Shown here: positions 62,081 through 64,000 of the stretch, piece after piece | Position numbering within the stretch: the first letter of the stretch is position 1 | Layout: each line of letters opens with the position of its first letter | Assembly: GCF_003573545.1 (NCBI RefSeq) | Contig: NZ_QWET01000018.1 | Location: 32,545 to 96,544 of the forward strand | Direction of reading: 5' to 3' | Source of the DNA: Mariniphaga sediminis | GTDB taxonomy: Bacteria > Bacteroidota > Bacteroidia > Bacteroidales > Prolixibacteraceae | Length of the DNA: 64,000 bases | Program-made: the position numbers and the translations under genes | Notes under the pieces: model-generated | Told to the model about the DNA's origin: nothing | What the model saw: only the letters and a program-made list of their open reading frames with translations | Database searches by the model: none

Positions 62081-63856
62081 ATGAAAAATAATTTATTTAT
62101 TATCATAATTTCAGTTTGTTTTGTCGGGCTGGTTGGTTGTATGGATTTTGGTGATGATTTTCTTGAAAAACCACCTAGTGTAGATATAACAAAAGATACA
62201 ATTTTTTCAAAATTAGAATATGCCGAACGTTTTTTGTGGGATGCTTATAAAACCTTACCTTACGGAATGCCTACTAATTGGGGTGAAGGGTTAATTATGG
62301 GCGGCGATATTCTGGCATCTATTACTGATATAAATCAATCAGATATTCCCTGGGCTGCCGGAAAGACTACTTACTATAATGGCGCTTATCAGCCTTCTTT
62401 TGAGAATGCTGCCTATTGGGCAAAAGGTACAAAGTATAATTTTACTAAATTAAAATATGCCTGGAAAGGGATCCGGACGAGTTACATTTTTATAGAAAAT
62501 ATTGGCTCGGTACCAGATGCCGATATAAATACCAAAAAGCAATTGATTGCTGAAGCCAGAATGATAATTGCAGTCCATTATACCGATATGTTTCGACATT
62601 TAGGAGGAGTGCCCTGGCTTACTCATGCATATGATGTTAACGAGGATACCCATAAAGAAAGGCTAACAAGCCTTGCTACAACAGATTCTATTGTTGCTAT
62701 TATTGATAAAGCTATTCCGGATTTACCATGGGTTGTGAATGACCCCAGTAACTGGGAAGGGCGTTTTACACAAGCAGCAGCATTGGGTCTTAAAGCACGG
62801 GTACTTCTATTCAGTGCGAGTCCACTTTTTAATAGTAACGCTCCCTATCTTGCCGGAGAAGCTTCGGATGCAAAATTAACATGGCATGGAGGAGAAAATC
62901 CGGAATTGTGGCAAAAGGCTGCTGATACTTCCCATGAACTAATTGAAAATGTGGAGAGTAAAGGGGGGTATGGTTTGGTTTATAGTGGAAACCCCAGACA
63001 GGATTTTCAAGATGCCTATTTTAAGAGAGGAAACGGAGAGGTGCTAATTTCTTCAAGGATTATGTATAAACCAACAAATTACAACGATCCAAATTATCTT
63101 CCCTTTCAGCTAATTGGTTGGTATGGTATTGGTGGCCCAACATACAACTATGTAGAGATGTTCCCCATGGATAATGGTAAACCTATTACAGATCCTGAAT
63201 CAGGTTACGACCCGGAAAATCCGCTGGCTAACAGGGATCCCCGATTGCGTGAAACAGTTCTTGTTGATGGAGATTATTATTTGGGCAGGACGGCAGAAAT
63301 GTGGGTTGGTGGTATTGATCGTCCAACGCCGGATGCAGCTAACTGTGCAACAGGTTTTGGGTGGAGAAAATTTGGACTTGACAGGACTGATGCAACATCA
63401 GGAACCGCACCAACACAATGGCCTTATCTTAGATTGGCAGAGGTTTATTTAACCTATGCCGAAGCAGCAAATGAAGTGAATAACGGACCTACTCCTGAAG
63501 CGTACCGGTGTATTAATATGGTTCGAAACAGAGTGGGGTTAGGTGATCTTCCCACCGGATTATCAAAAGAAGCTTTTAGAGAGGCTGTATTAGTTGAGAG
63601 AGCATGTGAGTTTGGTTATGAAGAAGTCCGTTGGTTTGATATCATTCGCTGGAAAAAGGAAGAAGTCTTTAAAAAAGACATCACAGGGTTGAATATATAC
63701 CGAGATCCGGAAACCGGTGCCAAGACTTATGAGGTTTTTGACATGCCTCCCCGTTACTGGAAAACAAATTTTTCACCCAAATGGTATTTAAGCGCTTTTG
63801 CTCCCAATGAAATTGATAAAGGGTATGGATTAATCCAAAATCCCGGATGGGAATAG
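62081..63856 (+). CDS. SusD/RagB family lipoprotein (second PUL)
   Basis: 591-residue glycan-binding lipoprotein (Cys 20, VGLVGC). SusD features include KQLIAEARMIIAVHYTDMFRHLGGVPW, shown by AEARMIIAVHYTDMFRHLGG, the C-terminal RLAEVYLTYAEAANE, and ERACEFGYEEVRWFDIIRW. The frame begins inside the susC gene at 62039, but the ATG at 62081 leads the signal peptide. Any glycan-degrading enzymes of this locus would lie beyond the window's end. Confidence 0.95.
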   Translation: MKNNLFIIIISVCFVGLVGCMDFGDDFLEKPPSVDITKDTIFSKLEYAERFLWDAYKTLPYGMPTNWGEGLIMGGDILASITDINQSDIPWAAGKTTYYNGAYQPSFENAAYWAKGTKYNFTKLKYAWKGIRTSYIFIENIGSVPDADINTKKQLIAEARMIIAVHYTDMFRHLGGVPWLTHAYDVNEDTHKERLTSLATTDSIVAIIDKAIPDLPWVVNDPSNWEGRFTQAAALGLKARVLLFSASPLFNSNAPYLAGEASDAKLTWHGGENPELWQKAADTSHELIENVESKGGYGLVYSGNPRQDFQDAYFKRGNGEVLISSRIMYKPTNYNDPNYLPFQLIGWYGIGGPTYNYVEMFPMDNGKPITDPESGYDPENPLANRDPRLRETVLVDGDYYLGRTAEMWVGGIDRPTPDAANCATGFGWRKFGLDRTDATSGTAPTQWPYLRLAEVYLTYAEAANEVNNGPTPEAYRCINMVRNRVGLGDLPTGLSKEAFREAVLVERACEFGYEEVRWFDIIRWKKEEVFKKDITGLNIYRDPETGAKTYEVFDMPPRYWKTNFSPKWYLSAFAPNEIDKGYGLIQNPGWE

Positions 63857-64000
63857 AGGTTTTTTATTAATCTTTTCATGTTAATATATCTATCTATAAA
63901 GTTTAATAATCAATATTTTAATTCAATCAGTTAGGTTATTGAAATTTTCATGTTCATGCTCCAGGCAATACTCTTTTGTCCTTAACTGATTAGGTCACTT

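Noticed and set aside
1..64000. Search for tRNA/rRNA genes, CRISPR arrays, insertion sequences and phage genes
   Set aside because: No cloverleaf with CCA-like end, no regularly spaced repeats, no transposase or integrase product found by reading both strands; very short RNAs could still have been missed.

Overview
This window comes from a member of the Bacteroidota, probably the class Bacteroidia (a marine or gut-type Marinilabiliales/Prolixibacteraceae-like organism would fit, but the sequence alone does not fix the genus). The evidence is two SusC/SusD pairs each preceded by an ECF sigma factor and a FecR anti-sigma factor, DUF4974-type FecR tails, an S1 protein with a long acidic extension, and promoters of the Bacteroidota type (TTTG, about 19 bases, TAnnTTTG). 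No tRNA, rRNA, insertion sequence, prophage or CRISPR array was seen.

Layout. 0.1-5 kb: housekeeping genes (RecD-like helicase, RNase Z, STAS protein, ribosomal protein S1). 5.2-9.3 kb: dTDP-rhamnose genes rfbA, rfbC and rfbD (rfbB is absent) followed by a phosphoglucomutase. 9.3-12.0 kb: an exported Dabb protein, a SpmA-SpmB-like membrane protein and an exported DUF6807 protein. 12.1-25.5 kb: a polysaccharide utilisation locus with ECF sigma, FecR, SusC, SusD, two putative surface glycan-binding lipoproteins, a heparinase II/III-type lyase and a BNR-propeller lipoprotein. This suggests an anionic, uronate-containing glycan.

25.5-42.7 kb is the most unusual part. A strong promoter carrying a 14-base-arm inverted repeat precedes a tightly packed gene run: two Tat-exported Gfo/Idh/MocA oxidoreductases flanking a DoxX membrane protein, a double-domain glucuronoyl-esterase-like hydrolase, a DUF5009/HGSNAT-like membrane acyltransferase, an Nramp-fold transporter that has lost the canonical metal-binding motifs, an M20 amidohydrolase, an SDR with Cys in place of the catalytic Lys, a DapA-family aldolase/lyase and a GNAT enzyme. 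Two GH99/WbsX-like exported proteins and a transaldolase-family enzyme follow. I infer a pathway that releases, oxidises, imports and cleaves a modified sugar or sugar acid. Its substrate cannot be read from sequence.

42.7-56.2 kb holds mostly single genes: small conserved proteins, GNAT-YoaP, a SnoaL-like lipoprotein, an AraC regulator with an HMA-like CxxC head, a MATE exporter, a UroD/MtaA-like protein, an AraC-methyltransferase divergent pair, a VOC-VOC-SRPBCC trio and a YdeI-like protein. 56.5 kb to the end starts a second sigma-FecR-SusC-SusD locus that runs off the window.
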